Counted from the stretch's first letter, positions 51,876 to 61,131 are shown. The stretch: 64,000 bases of DNA from an uncultured Mesorhizobium sp. (GCA_937958475.1 CALFXR010000035.1:1-64000); one strand, 5' to 3'. Translations and numbers: made by a program. Notes: a model not told the origin generated them from the sequence alone.

Positions 51876-53561
51876 ATGGCCGCACTCGACGCCCTCACCC
51901 TTTCGGTCATCCAGTCGTCGCTGCAGCAGGTCTGCGACGAGATGGACCTGACCTTCTCCCGCGCCGCCTTCTCGCCGGTCATCGCCGAGGCCAACGATCG
52001 CTCCGACGGCATCTATTCGGCCGTCGACGGCGCGCTGATCGCCCAGGGCTCGCAGGGCCTGCCGGTGTTCGTCGGCGTCATGCAGTATTCGACGAAGACG
52101 CTGATCGGGATGATCCGCGACGGAAGCTGCCTGCCGCCCGAGCCGGGCGACATCTACATCGTCAACGACCCCTATCTCGGCGGCACGCACCTGATGGACG
52201 TGCGCTTCGCCATGCCGGTCTACCGCGACGGCGCGATCTTCTGCTGGCTGTCGAACACCGGCCACTGGCCAGACATCGGCGGCGCCGTGCCGGGCGGGTT
52301 CTCTGCCTCGGCGACCGCCGTCGAGCAGGAAGGCCTGCGCCTGCCGCCGGTGAAGCTGTTCAAGAAGGGCGTGCTCGATTCCGAGATCTACGCCATCATC
52401 ACCTCCAACATCCGCGTCGCCGACCAGCGCATCGGCGACATCCGCGCCCAGGCGGCGGCGTTGACCGTCGGCCAGGACCGCCTGTTCGCCATCCTCGACC
52501 GCTACGGCGACGACACCGTCAACGCTGCAATCGCGGTGCTTCGCGCCCGCGCCGCCGACCAGATGCGCGCCCACATCGCCGCGATTCCCGACGGCACCTG
52601 GCACTCGAAGGCCTTCGTCGATTCCGACGGTGTCGTCGACCGGCCGCTGACCATCGCGCTCGCGGTGGAGAAGGCAGGCGACACGCTGACCTTCGATTTC
52701 GCCGGATCGAGCCCGCCCTGCGTCGGCCCGATGAACAGCGTCATCGCCACGACGCTGTCGTCGGTCTATCTCGCCATGCGGCACATCTTCCCGGACGTGC
52801 CGATGAGCGCCGGCGCGTTCGAGCCGCTGGTCGTCAGGCGGCCGGAAGGTACTTTCCTCGACGCCCGGTATCCGCGCCCCGTTTCGGGCTGCGCCGCGGA
52901 AGTCTCGCAGCGCATCGCCGAAGCCGTGTTCGCCGCAATGGTGCAGGCCCTGCCCGACCGGGTGACGGCGGCGCCGGCCGGTTCCAGCGGCAATTTCGCG
53001 CTCGGCGGCCACGATCCGGCCCGCGACCGCGGTTTCGTCATGTACCAGATCTCCGGCGGCGGCTATGGCGGCAGTGCTTCGGGCGACGGGCTTTCCAACG
53101 GCTGCTCGACCATCGGCATCTCGAAGTCGCCTCCGGTCGAGATCATGGAGCAGGCCTTCCCGGTGCTCTACCGCCACTACGCGCTGCGCGAGGGCTCCGG
53201 CGGCGCCGGCGAGCGGCGCGGCGGCTTCGGCCTTTCCTACGAGGTCGAGCTGCTGCGCGGCGAGGCGCGCGCCTCCTTCGTCATGGATCACGGCCGCACC
53301 GGCCCGCAGGGCGCGCTCGGCGGCGCCGACGGCTCCGTCAACACCGTCACCGTGTTCAGGAACGGCGTCGCGCACACGCCGCCGCACCTCTCCAAGGAGC
53401 AGGATATCCCGCTGACGGCCGGCGACCGCGTCAGGGTCGGCACGCCGGGCGGCGGCGGCTACGGCGACCCGCTGAAGCGCGACCGCGAGCTGGTCCGGCG
53501 TGACGTCGCGCTGGGCTACTACACCGTTGCCGACGCCGAGCGCCTGTTCGGCCCGTTCTGA
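51876..53561 (+). CDS. hyuB: Hydantoinase/oxoprolinase subunit B
   Basis: The 561-residue HyuB-family subunit opens with ALTLSVIQSSLQQVCDEMD, continues with GDIYIVNDPYLGGTHLMDVRF and GHWPDIGGAVPGGFSA, and ends with VRVGTPGGGGYGDP, the family's C-terminal signature. It starts two bases after the hyuA stop and pairs with it as the ATP-dependent cyclic-amide hydrolase. A 3-hydroxyisobutyrate-dehydrogenase-like gene converges from downstream, only ten bases away. Confidence 0.93.
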   Translation: MAALDALTLSVIQSSLQQVCDEMDLTFSRAAFSPVIAEANDRSDGIYSAVDGALIAQGSQGLPVFVGVMQYSTKTLIGMIRDGSCLPPEPGDIYIVNDPYLGGTHLMDVRFAMPVYRDGAIFCWLSNTGHWPDIGGAVPGGFSASATAVEQEGLRLPPVKLFKKGVLDSEIYAIITSNIRVADQRIGDIRAQAAALTVGQDRLFAILDRYGDDTVNAAIAVLRARAADQMRAHIAAIPDGTWHSKAFVDSDGVVDRPLTIALAVEKAGDTLTFDFAGSSPPCVGPMNSVIATTLSSVYLAMRHIFPDVPMSAGAFEPLVVRRPEGTFLDARYPRPVSGCAAEVSQRIAEAVFAAMVQALPDRVTAAPAGSSGNFALGGHDPARDRGFVMYQISGGGYGGSASGDGLSNGCSTIGISKSPPVEIMEQAFPVLYRHYALREGSGGAGERRGGFGLSYEVELLRGEARASFVMDHGRTGPQGALGGADGSVNTVTVFRNGVAHTPPHLSKEQDIPLTAGDRVRVGTPGGGGYGDPLKRDRELVRRDVALGYYTVADAERLFGPF

Positions 53562-53571
53562 GGCCTCAAGA

Positions 53572-54531
53572 TCAGCCGCGGCCGGGGGGAACGACCTCGT
53601 AGCCGAGCTCTTCCGCCTCGTCGTCGACCATCTCGGCCGGGAAGCCGGGAGCGAGGATGGAGAGGCCGGTGGCCTCCTCCAGCCTGCGGATGATGTCGTC
53701 GGAGTTGGCGCGCACGCCGTAGCGCTTCTGCCCGTCGCGGAAGATGTCGATCATCAGCGGCGATATCTCCAGCGGCACGTGGTGCTCCTCGGCGATCTTC
53801 TGGAACAGGCCGATGTCCTTCATGACGAGGTCCATCGTGAAGGAGATGTCGCGCGAGCCGTTGAGGATGACCTGGCTCTCCGTCTCGTGCACGAAGGAGG
53901 TGCCCGACGAAATCTTGATCGCCTCGTAGGTGGTGGCGAGGTCCATGCCGGCCGCCTTCATCGTCACCATCGCCTCGCAGCACGTCAGCAGGTTGGCGGT
54001 CGCCAGGTAGTTGGTCATCACCTTCAGCGTCGAGGCCGTGCCGATCGGGCCGGTATGCAGGACGCGGCGGCCCAGGATGCGCAGCATCGGCAGGATGCGC
54101 TCGAAGGTCGGGCGGGCGCAGCCGGCGAAGATGGAGATGTTGCCGGTGGCGGCGCGATGCACGCCGCCCGAGACCGGGCAGTCGACGGCTTCGGCGCCGG
54201 TCGCCGCGACGAGCGCTGCCAGGCGGCCGATTTCGGCGGCGTCCGTGGTCGACATCTCCGCCCAGATCTTGCCGGGACGAAGCGCCGACAGGACGCCGTC
54301 GGGGCCTTCCATGACGGCGGCCGACGCCGCCGGCGAGGGCAGGCAGGTGATGATCAGGTCGCAGCTCTCGGCCATGGCGCGGGGGCTCTCGGCCCATTTG
54401 GCGCCCTTGGCGAGGAATGGCTCGCCGGCCGCGCGGTCGAGGTCGCGCACGGTCAGGTCGACCCCGTTGCGCAGCAGCGTTCCGGCGAGCTTGCCGCCCG
54501 CATTGCCCAGGCCGATGAAACCGGTCTTCAT
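53572..54531 (-). CDS. 3-hydroxyisobutyrate dehydrogenase-like NAD(P) oxidoreductase
   Basis: The 319-residue beta-hydroxyacid dehydrogenase has N-terminal GFIGLGNAGGKLAGTLLRNG for NAD(P), the substrate motif DCPVSGGVHRAATGN, and the catalytic Lys in STLKVMTNYLATANLL. The family includes 3-hydroxyisobutyrate, tartronate-semialdehyde and 6-phosphogluconate dehydrogenases. It faces hyuAB tail-to-tail, so it may take part in the same degradation pathway; the substrate cannot be read out. The kinase gene lies upstream on the same strand, with a gap of about 120 bases that shows nothing notable. Confidence 0.9.
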   Translation of the reverse strand: MKTGFIGLGNAGGKLAGTLLRNGVDLTVRDLDRAAGEPFLAKGAKWAESPRAMAESCDLIITCLPSPAASAAVMEGPDGVLSALRPGKIWAEMSTTDAAEIGRLAALVAATGAEAVDCPVSGGVHRAATGNISIFAGCARPTFERILPMLRILGRRVLHTGPIGTASTLKVMTNYLATANLLTCCEAMVTMKAAGMDLATTYEAIKISSGTSFVHETESQVILNGSRDISFTMDLVMKDIGLFQKIAEEHHVPLEISPLMIDIFRDGQKRYGVRANSDDIIRRLEEATGLSILAPGFPAEMVDDEAEELGYEVVPPGRG

Positions 54532-54654
54532 GGTCGCCCCCCGATGACGAGAATGCGCCGAGCGTTGCCCCGGCGCGCGAGGCGGGGCAACGGGCCAGAG
54601 CGCGGCTTGGATGGGTGCAGCCGCCGAGACCGGATGCTGCTCCGCTGGCGGTCC

Positions 54655-55257
54655 CTAGACCACGATGTCCGCCGGCCTGCGCCGGGACAGGACGCGGTCG
54701 ACGTTGGGCATGTCGTTGGCTTCCACCCAGGCGTCGCCGTCGGCCCGGCCGAGGTCGCGCCAGCGCTGGCGCAGACGCCGTTCCAGCTCGTCGCGCGGCA
54801 CGTCGAGGAAGACCGAGACGTCGAACAGCGGTGCGAGCCGCGACCACGGCGCCTCGTCGAGGAGAAGGTAGTTGCCCTCGACCAGCACGAAGCGCACGTC
54901 TTCGCCGACGATCGCCGCGCAGGCCCGCGACAGCTCCATCGTTCGGTCGAAGACGGGGATCGCGACGTCCGGCTCGACGGCACGCAGCCGCTTCAGGAGA
55001 GCCTCGAAGCCGCCGAAGTCGAAGGTCTCGGGCGCGCCCTTGCGCGCCGCCAGGCCGCGGGCTCCGAGAATCCCGTCATCGTAGTGGAAACCGTCCATCG
55101 GCACGACCGCTGCCGCGCCTTCGGGCAGGAGCATGGCGAGCCGCTCGGCGACCGTCGACTTGCCGGCGCCCGGCGGGCCGGCGATGGCGACGACGACGCG
55201 GCGCGCCTTTGCGGCCCGCTTGAACAGGGTGGCGGCGAGATGGGCGATCTCGGACAT
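54655..55257 (-). CDS. Nucleoside/nucleotide kinase family P-loop protein
   Basis: The 200-residue P-loop kinase resembles uridine kinase, PanK and FrcK-like proteins: Walker A AIAGPPGAGKSTVAERL, PMDGFHYDDGILGARGL after strand 2, VLVEGNYLLLDEAPWSRL, and lid segment RLRQRWRDLGR. In rhizobia such kinases occur with sugar transport genes and are annotated as putative fructose or nucleoside kinases. Here it lies upstream of the hydroxyacid dehydrogenase and is divergent from the hybrid histidine kinase. Substrate unknown. Confidence 0.87.
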   Translation of the reverse strand: MSEIAHLAATLFKRAAKARRVVVAIAGPPGAGKSTVAERLAMLLPEGAAAVVPMDGFHYDDGILGARGLAARKGAPETFDFGGFEALLKRLRAVEPDVAIPVFDRTMELSRACAAIVGEDVRFVLVEGNYLLLDEAPWSRLAPLFDVSVFLDVPRDELERRLRQRWRDLGRADGDAWVEANDMPNVDRVLSRRRPADIVV

Positions 55258-55424
55258 CGTTTTCGTTCCGTGCGGACTGCCCGGGCGCCGAAGCCGGCGC
55301 CCGGGCTCACTCTACCGCGTTCCTCGACCGGTTGGAAACACCCGGCGCTTGCCCCGCGCCATCGCCTTCTGGCGATGTACTGCCGGCGCGGCGCTTGCGT
55401 TTGCCGCGTTGGCTGGTAGAGGTC

Positions 55425-57314
55425 ATGCGACAACCCCCCCCGGTCCAGGCAACCATGATCCGGCGTGTCAGAACGGCTTTGCGAACGCAGCTTCTGCCGC
55501 TGGCGGGCATCTTCGCCGTGCTGGTGGTCGTCGTCGGCGGGCGATCGGTCCTCGCCGAGAGGCAAACGGCGCTCAGCGGCGCGGTCGTGGCGGCTTTCGA
55601 GCGGCAGCGCGACATTGCCACGGTTCTGTCGCTGCTCCAGGACGCCGAAACCAGCCAGAGAGGCTACCTGCTGGCGGGCGAGGAGACCTATCTCGATCCC
55701 TACAGGACGGCGACCGCCGCGCTGCCTTCCGCGCTGGCGACGCTGAGCAACGGCATCGGCGAAGATCCCGACGTCGCGGCCAGGGTCGCCGCGCTCGAAG
55801 GCGTGGTCGCCGAAAAGCTCTCCGAGATGGCCGAGGTGCTGGACCGCTACCGGTCCGGCAACGGTGCGGCCGCGATCGCCCTGATCCGCAGCGACCATGG
55901 CAAGAAGCAGATGGACGAAATCCGAGCGCTGCTCGCCGACATGCAGCGCGGGGTGTCGGCGGCCTTGGCCGTGCGGCTCGATGAGGTGCAGCAGGTTGCC
56001 GAGTGGCAGCGCTACGGTTCCGTCGCCGGCGGCGCCGCCGTTCTCGCCCTCGGCCTGTTCGGCTTCCTCGACCTGCGCCGGCGCATGCGCACGATGGTGG
56101 AGGCCTATGCCGAGATCGATGTCGCCAACGCGGCGCTGCGCGCCGAGATGGCGAGCCGGCAGGAGGCCGAGGCGCAGGTCCGCCAGATGCAGAAGATGGA
56201 GGCGGTCGGCCAGCTCAGCGGCGGCATCGCCCATGATTTCAACAACATGCTCGCTGTCATCATGAGCGCGCTCAACCTCATCCAGCGCAAGCTGGCGCGC
56301 GGCGAGACCGACATCGACAAGTTCGTCGACGCGGCGACGGATGCGGTGAACCGCGCCGCCGCGCTGACGCAGCGCCTCCTCGCTTTTTCCCGCCAGCAGC
56401 CGCTGTCGCCGCGCGCGGTGGACGCCAACAGGCTGGTTTCCGGCATGTCAGAGCTGCTGCGCCGCGCGCTGGGCGGGGTGGTTTCCGTCGAGACCGTTCT
56501 CGCCGGCGGCCTGTGGCGTACCTATGTCGACGTCAGCCAGCTGGAAAACGCCATCCTCAACCTCGCCGTCAACGCGCGCGACGCCATGGGCGACGAGGGA
56601 AGGCTGACGATCGAGACCGCCAACGCCCATCTCGACGACGCCTATGCACGCGCCCACACGGAGGTGCAGCCCGGCCAGTATGTCATGATCGCCCTGACCG
56701 ACACCGGTTCGGGCATGGCGCCGGATGTGATCGCGCGCGCCTTCGAGCCGTTCTTCACGACCAAGCCGGTGGGCAAAGGAACCGGCCTCGGCCTCAGCCA
56801 GGTGTTCGGTTTCGTCAAGCAGTCGGGCGGGCACGTGAAGATCTATTCCGAGCCGGGCCAGGGCACGACCATCAAGATCTACTTGCCGCGTCACTTCGGC
56901 GAGAATGTCGAGATTACTGCCGAGCGCCCGGCCGCACCGGCCGCGGCCGCGTCGGAGACGATCCTCGTCGTCGAGGACGACGCGTCGGTCCGCGCCGGCA
57001 CGGTGGCCGCGCTCGACGAACTCGGCTACCGCGTCGAGCAGGCCGCGGATGCCGTCGAGGCCCTGCGGCGGCTGGAGGCCAACGCCGAGATCGTGCTGGT
57101 CTTCACCGACATCGTCATGCCCGGCATGAACGGACGCAAGCTCGCCGACGAGATCGCCGCGCGCTTTCCGGCCGCGAAGGTGCTGTTCACCACGGGCTTC
57201 ACGAAGAACGCCGTGGTCCACAACGGCGTCCTCGACCACGGCGTGAACTTCATCGCCAAGCCGTTCACCCTCGAACAACTGGCGCGGAAGCTTCGCGACG
57301 TACTGGACGGATAG
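55425..57314 (+). CDS. CHASE3 hybrid sensor histidine kinase/response regulator
   Basis: The protein has 629 residues from the ATG at 55425; an ATG at 55455 and a longer frame from 55332 are alternatives, and the N-terminal boundary is uncertain. TM1 lies at about residues 20-40. A CHASE3 periplasmic domain has LQDAETSQRGYLLAGEETYL, and TM2 lies near residues 195-215. The kinase core has His270 in GGIAHDFNNML, an N-box NAILNLAVNARDAM and G-boxes DTGSGM and GKGTGLGLS. A C-terminal receiver carries Asp562 in FTDIVMPGMNG. There is no DNA-binding output or adjacent partner, so its target is unknown. Confidence 0.87.
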   Translation: MRQPPPVQATMIRRVRTALRTQLLPLAGIFAVLVVVVGGRSVLAERQTALSGAVVAAFERQRDIATVLSLLQDAETSQRGYLLAGEETYLDPYRTATAALPSALATLSNGIGEDPDVAARVAALEGVVAEKLSEMAEVLDRYRSGNGAAAIALIRSDHGKKQMDEIRALLADMQRGVSAALAVRLDEVQQVAEWQRYGSVAGGAAVLALGLFGFLDLRRRMRTMVEAYAEIDVANAALRAEMASRQEAEAQVRQMQKMEAVGQLSGGIAHDFNNMLAVIMSALNLIQRKLARGETDIDKFVDAATDAVNRAAALTQRLLAFSRQQPLSPRAVDANRLVSGMSELLRRALGGVVSVETVLAGGLWRTYVDVSQLENAILNLAVNARDAMGDEGRLTIETANAHLDDAYARAHTEVQPGQYVMIALTDTGSGMAPDVIARAFEPFFTTKPVGKGTGLGLSQVFGFVKQSGGHVKIYSEPGQGTTIKIYLPRHFGENVEITAERPAAPAAAASETILVVEDDASVRAGTVAALDELGYRVEQAADAVEALRRLEANAEIVLVFTDIVMPGMNGRKLADEIAARFPAAKVLFTTGFTKNAVVHNGVLDHGVNFIAKPFTLEQLARKLRDVLDG

Positions 57315-57393
57315 ACCCGGCCGCGCGATCTGGCCCGGCGGCGGCCCGGCCCGCCGGCTGAAATCTTGAGTCCGCCCCGGCCCATTTGCGGGC

Positions 57394-57427
57394 AAAATAA
57401 AACCGGCCGGACTTGCGCCCGGCCGGT
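57394..57427 (-). terminator. Rho-independent terminator of the TRAP binding-protein gene
   Basis: Read on the minus strand, ACCGGCCGG and CCGGCCGGT form a perfect nine-base-pair stem with an eight-base loop, followed by TTTTATTTT. It starts 22 bases after the binding-protein stop codon. It is the clearest intrinsic terminator in the window. Confidence 0.9.
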
Positions 57428-57448
57428 CGTAAGACGTCGTTCGCGTAT

Positions 57449-58474
57449 TTACTGCGCCGAGTACTTGTCGATCAGCGCACGGGCTTCGGCGACGAGCGCC
57501 TTACCGTCGATGCCCTTGCCGGCCATCTCGGCTTCCCAGGCTTCGACCAGCGGCGCGGCGGCATCCTTCCAGCGCTGCGTCTCGGCTTCGTCGAGCGTGA
57601 TGATGTTGTTGCCGGCCTTCTGCGCGATGGCGAGGCCGATCTTGTCGCCCTCGTCCATGACGCGGCCCATCATCGCGGCGGTTTCGATGCCGGAGTTGGC
57701 GTCGATGATCTTCTTCAGGTCATCGGGCATCTTGTCGTAGGACGCCTTGTTCATGGCGAAGACGAAGGTCTGCGTGTAGAGGCCGTACTTGCCGGAGAAG
57801 CCGGTGTGGTTCTTCACCAGTTCGGCGACCTTGAGCGACGGGGTCACTTCCCACGGAATGGTGGTCGCGTCGATGACGCCCTTCGACAGCGATTCCGGAA
57901 CGGCCGGGACGGGCATGCCGACCGGCGTGGCGCCGAGCTTCTCGAGCATCTGGTTGATGACGCGCGAGCCGCCGCGGATCTTCAGGCCCTTCATGTCCTC
58001 AAGCTTGTTGATCGGATTCTTGGAGTGGATCAGGCCCGGCCCGTGAGCGTGCCAGGCGATCACCTTGACGTCGGCGAACTCCTTGGCGCAGTTCTTCTCG
58101 CAGAATTCGTGGAAGGCCTTCGAGGTGGCCTCGCCGGTGGTCATGTTGAAGGGCATCTCGAACGCTTCCGTGGTCGGGAAGCGGCCGGGCGTGTAGCCGA
58201 TCACGGTCCAGATCAGGTCGACGACGCCGTCCTTGGCCTGGTCGTAGAGCTCCGGCGGCTTGCCGCCGAGCTGCATGGCCGGATAGAGCTCGACCTTGAT
58301 GCGGCCGCCCGAGTCCGCCATCACCTTTTCCGCCCAGGGCGTCAGCGCCTTGGCCGGGATGGTCGCCTGCGGCGGCAGCATCTGGTGGAGCTTGAGCGTC
58401 ACCTCCTGGGCGAAAGACGTCACCGTCATCGCGCCGAAGGCAGCGGCTGCTGTGAGTAGTGTACTGAGTTTCAT
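57449..58474 (-). CDS. TRAP transporter substrate-binding protein (DctP family)
   Basis: The 341-residue periplasmic protein has a signal peptide of about 22 residues (MKLSTLLTAAAAFGAMTVTS then FAQE) and a mature DctP domain: KLHQMLPPQATIPAKALTPW, MKGLKIRGGSRVINQMLEKLG with the conserved Arg that binds a carboxylate, and PWEVTPSLKVAELVKNHTG. TRAP binding proteins deliver organic acids to DctQM membrane subunits, which are absent here on either side. A strong terminator follows immediately, so it is a single-gene unit. The partner permease must be elsewhere. Confidence 0.92.
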   Translation of the reverse strand: MKLSTLLTAAAAFGAMTVTSFAQEVTLKLHQMLPPQATIPAKALTPWAEKVMADSGGRIKVELYPAMQLGGKPPELYDQAKDGVVDLIWTVIGYTPGRFPTTEAFEMPFNMTTGEATSKAFHEFCEKNCAKEFADVKVIAWHAHGPGLIHSKNPINKLEDMKGLKIRGGSRVINQMLEKLGATPVGMPVPAVPESLSKGVIDATTIPWEVTPSLKVAELVKNHTGFSGKYGLYTQTFVFAMNKASYDKMPDDLKKIIDANSGIETAAMMGRVMDEGDKIGLAIAQKAGNNIITLDEAETQRWKDAAAPLVEAWEAEMAGKGIDGKALVAEARALIDKYSAQ

Positions 58475-58504
58475 CGGTATTCCTCCCTTGCCGATTGGGT
58501 ATTG

Positions 58505-59032
58505 TTATACGGTAGAACTTTTCCCCGCGCCAGTCCGTCCTTTGTCGTGGACGGCCGCCGCGACCGATCCCGACCGCCGGGCGATCGGAAAGGTTAATAC
58601 TCCCGCACGATGCGCATCGCCGGCGCGGCCGCCGCCCGGCGCCGAGTCGCGTTCGGTGGCGGCGGGCGAAGCCTGTCCTGCGATCACCATTCGCACCGTC
58701 GACAGACCGCGCACCGCCGGCCGGTGCCGGCGGAGCGGTTCCGTCCCGTCGAGGTCCGACAGCCGTCCCCTGATGTGAGCCCCTTCGACCAGGGCCCACA
58801 TGAAGCGAGCCGCCGCGGTGGCGCCGCGCGGCACGAGGACGCGCAGCGAACCGGGCTCGGCCGGAAGGCAGGCGAATGTATGCATCGCGCCGCGGGGTCC
58901 GACGATGATGTCGACGGTCGCGCCGGTCTCAAGCGCCACCGGGGCGCCGCTCAGCGCGAATTCGACGAAGCGCACGCCACCCGCGACCGTGCGGGCGCGC
59001 GTCACGCAGGCCATACGCCAGTCCCTGTCCAT
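58505..59032 (-). pseudogene. Possible truncated oxidoreductase FAD-binding domain (PDR/VanB-like)
   Basis: The frame encodes up to 175 residues. The first 90 or so resemble the start of a phthalate-dioxygenase-reductase/VanB flavin domain (RFVEFALSGAPVALETGATV, a GPRGAMHTFACLPAEPGSL segment, then LVEGAHIRGRLSDL). The rest is low-complexity Arg/Ala/Gly sequence unlike the NAD-binding and ferredoxin domains expected. It is therefore probably a degenerate or truncated gene; a genuine small protein cannot be excluded. It lies between the GntR gene and the TRAP gene on their strand. Confidence is low. Confidence 0.35.
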
Positions 59033-59043
59033 GTGCTCCTCCG

Positions 59044-59787
59044 TCAGGTCGGCATCAGGGAGAAACCGGGGACGCTGCGCATCAGCGACCGGTTCGCCAT
59101 GACGAAGGCGAGGTTCTGGCGCGCCAGCCGCGCGTGCTCGCGGGCGAGCGCCTCGGCGCGGCCGCCCTCGCGCATCTCGATGGCCTCGACGATCGCGCGA
59201 TGGTGCGCCTGGCCGACCGTCAGCGAGGCGCGGAAGGCGGGAATGTCGGTCTGCGCGTTGAGGAAGGCGCTCGGCCCGGCGAAGGGTAGCCTGAGCACCC
59301 GCTCGATCTCCCGGCGAATGACCTGGCTGCCGGAAAGGCCGGCGAGCATTTCGTGGAACTCCGCGTTCTTCTTCACATAGGCCGAGAAGTCGAGTTCCTC
59401 GATCGGCACCCGGACGATGGCGTCGAGGTCGGCGACGAGCGCCTTGAACATGGACAGCTTCGCGGGTGCAACGCCGCGTTCCGCGGCGAGGCGCGCCGCG
59501 GTCCCTTCGAGGACGCCGCGAAGCTCGATCGCGTCCGCGATGTCCGCCTCGGACATGGCGCGGACCGCGTAGCCGCCGGAAGGAATCGATTCGAGCAGCC
59601 CCTCCTGCTCGAGGCGCGCCAGCGCGGCGCGAACGGGCGTGCGCGAAAGCCCCAGCCGCTCCGACAGGGTGATCTCCGACAGGCGTTCGCCGGGTGCGGC
59701 CGCGCCGGAATAGACGAGGTCACGGACGCCGAGCACCGCCTTCAGCGTCTGCGACACCGTCTTGTCTTCTGTGGGGCGGCGCGCCAT
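59044..59787 (-). CDS. GntR-family regulator with FCD domain
   Basis: The 247-residue regulator has an N-terminal winged helix (GERLSEITLSERLGLSRTPV, then LARLEQEGLLESIPSGGYAV) and a C-terminal FCD domain of metal- and acid-binding helices (ADAIELRGVLEGTAARLAAE and VGQAHHRAIVEAIEMREGG). FadR-type regulators usually control nearby catabolic and transport genes and release DNA on binding an organic acid. It is divergent from the MetE-like gene across a gap with a CTGTATACAG palindrome, and upstream of the TRAP gene on its own strand, so it may control both. Confidence 0.92.
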   Translation of the reverse strand: MARRPTEDKTVSQTLKAVLGVRDLVYSGAAAPGERLSEITLSERLGLSRTPVRAALARLEQEGLLESIPSGGYAVRAMSEADIADAIELRGVLEGTAARLAAERGVAPAKLSMFKALVADLDAIVRVPIEELDFSAYVKKNAEFHEMLAGLSGSQVIRREIERVLRLPFAGPSAFLNAQTDIPAFRASLTVGQAHHRAIVEAIEMREGGRAEALAREHARLARQNLAFVMANRSLMRSVPGFSLMPT

Positions 59788-59919
59788 CGCTACCGGTTCC
59801 CTCGCCGCGCCGGAGCGCGCCGGAGATCGGCTCGATGCGCGGCCCGGCGGACGCCGTCCGCCTTCGAGCTTGGAAACATGCCGTGGTCCTCCCAGAGCCG
59901 TGGCTGGAACAAGTACATG

Positions 59920-59929
59920 CTGTATACAG
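59920..59929. promoter_or_regulatory. Candidate GntR/FCD operator
   Basis: CTGTATACAG is a perfect ten-base palindrome in the 213-base divergent gap between the GntR gene and the MetE-like gene, 72 bases before the MetE-like start. GTATAC-type cores are typical of FCD-subfamily GntR operators. Binding is inferred. Confidence 0.55.
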
Positions 59930-60000
59930 GGCGGTTGTCAAGCTTGTCGCGCCGTGCCAATGACGCCGGGCACGCCAGCGGAGAAACGGGAGGAGCAACG

Positions 60001-61131
60001 ATGGCAACAGCAGATGTGAGGAAGCCGCCCTATCGCGCCGACCATGTCGGCAGTCTCCTGCGCCCCGACACGGTGAAGGCGGCGCGCAAGCTTTTTTACG
60101 AGGAGAAGTCGATCGACGCCGAGGAACTCGCGGCGATCGAGGACGACGCGATCCGCGACGCGGTGAAGCTGCAGCAGGACGCCGGCTTGTTGGCCGTGAC
60201 CGACGGCGAGATCCGCCGCTCCTTCTGGCACTATGATTTCATGGGCGGCCTCGTCGGCCTCGACCTCGAGGAGCGCGACGAGGGCGTGCAGTTCCACGGT
60301 GTCAAGCTGAGGCCGGTCTTTCCGACCATCACGGAAAAGCTGGACTTCCCCGACGACCACCCGATGCTCGACCACTTCCGCTTCGTCGCCTCGGTGACGA
60401 AGGTGACGCCGAAGATCTCGATCCCGGGTCCGAGCTGCTGCCACTTCCGCACCGCCAGGGCCGACATCCACCCGAAGGAGTACCAGGATCCCGAAGCGCT
60501 CTTCGCCGATCTGGCGAAGACCTACGCCAAGGCGGTCAAGGCCTTCTACGACGCCGGCTGCCGCTACCTGCAGATCGACGACATCTTCTTCGCCTATCTG
60601 TGCGATCCCAAGCACCGTGCCGCCAAGGCCGCTGACGGCCAGGATCCCGACTGGCTGATCGACCGCTACGCCTGGATGATGCACGAGGCGATCAAGGACC
60701 GGCCCGACGACATGCTGATCGGCATGCACATGTGCCGCGGCAATTTCGTCTCCACCTACGCGGCCGAGGGCGCCTACGATCCGGCGGCGGATGCGATCTT
60801 CAACAAGACCGGCGTCGACATCTACTTCATGGAGTACGATTCGGAACGCGCCGGCGGCCTCGAGCCGCTGCGCCTGCTGCCGAAGGGCAACAAGCGCGTC
60901 CTGCCAGGCTTCATCACCACCAAGACGGGCGACCTCGAGGACCTCGACGGCCTGAAGCGCAAGTTCGACGCCGCCTCGCGCTTCGCCGACATCGGCCAGC
61001 TCGGCATCGCGCCGCAGTGCGGTTTCGCCTCCACGGAGGAGGGCAACAAGATCACCGTGGACGACCAGAAGCGGAAGCTCGACCTGGTGGTACGCACGGC
61101 CGAAGCCATCTGGGGCGGCGTCGACAAGTAG
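60001..61131 (+). CDS. Short MetE-like (cobalamin-independent) methyltransferase family protein
   Basis: The 376-residue TIM-barrel protein corresponds to the C-terminal catalytic half of MetE: YRADHVGSLLRP at the start, LLAVTDGEIRRSFWHYDF, and the zinc-site residues His243 and Cys245 in GMHMCRGN, Glu278 in FMEYDSE and Cys340 in PQCGFAS. It lacks MetE's N-terminal barrel, so it is a core-MetE-type enzyme. Such proteins are usually annotated as methyltetrahydropteroyltriglutamate-homocysteine methyltransferase, but several act on other methyl-sulfur or C1 donors. It has a GGGAGGAG ribosome-binding site and is probably controlled by the divergent GntR regulator, which argues for catabolism rather than methionine synthesis. 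Confidence 0.88.
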   Translation: MATADVRKPPYRADHVGSLLRPDTVKAARKLFYEEKSIDAEELAAIEDDAIRDAVKLQQDAGLLAVTDGEIRRSFWHYDFMGGLVGLDLEERDEGVQFHGVKLRPVFPTITEKLDFPDDHPMLDHFRFVASVTKVTPKISIPGPSCCHFRTARADIHPKEYQDPEALFADLAKTYAKAVKAFYDAGCRYLQIDDIFFAYLCDPKHRAAKAADGQDPDWLIDRYAWMMHEAIKDRPDDMLIGMHMCRGNFVSTYAAEGAYDPAADAIFNKTGVDIYFMEYDSERAGGLEPLRLLPKGNKRVLPGFITTKTGDLEDLDGLKRKFDAASRFADIGQLGIAPQCGFASTEEGNKITVDDQKRKLDLVVRTAEAIWGGVDK

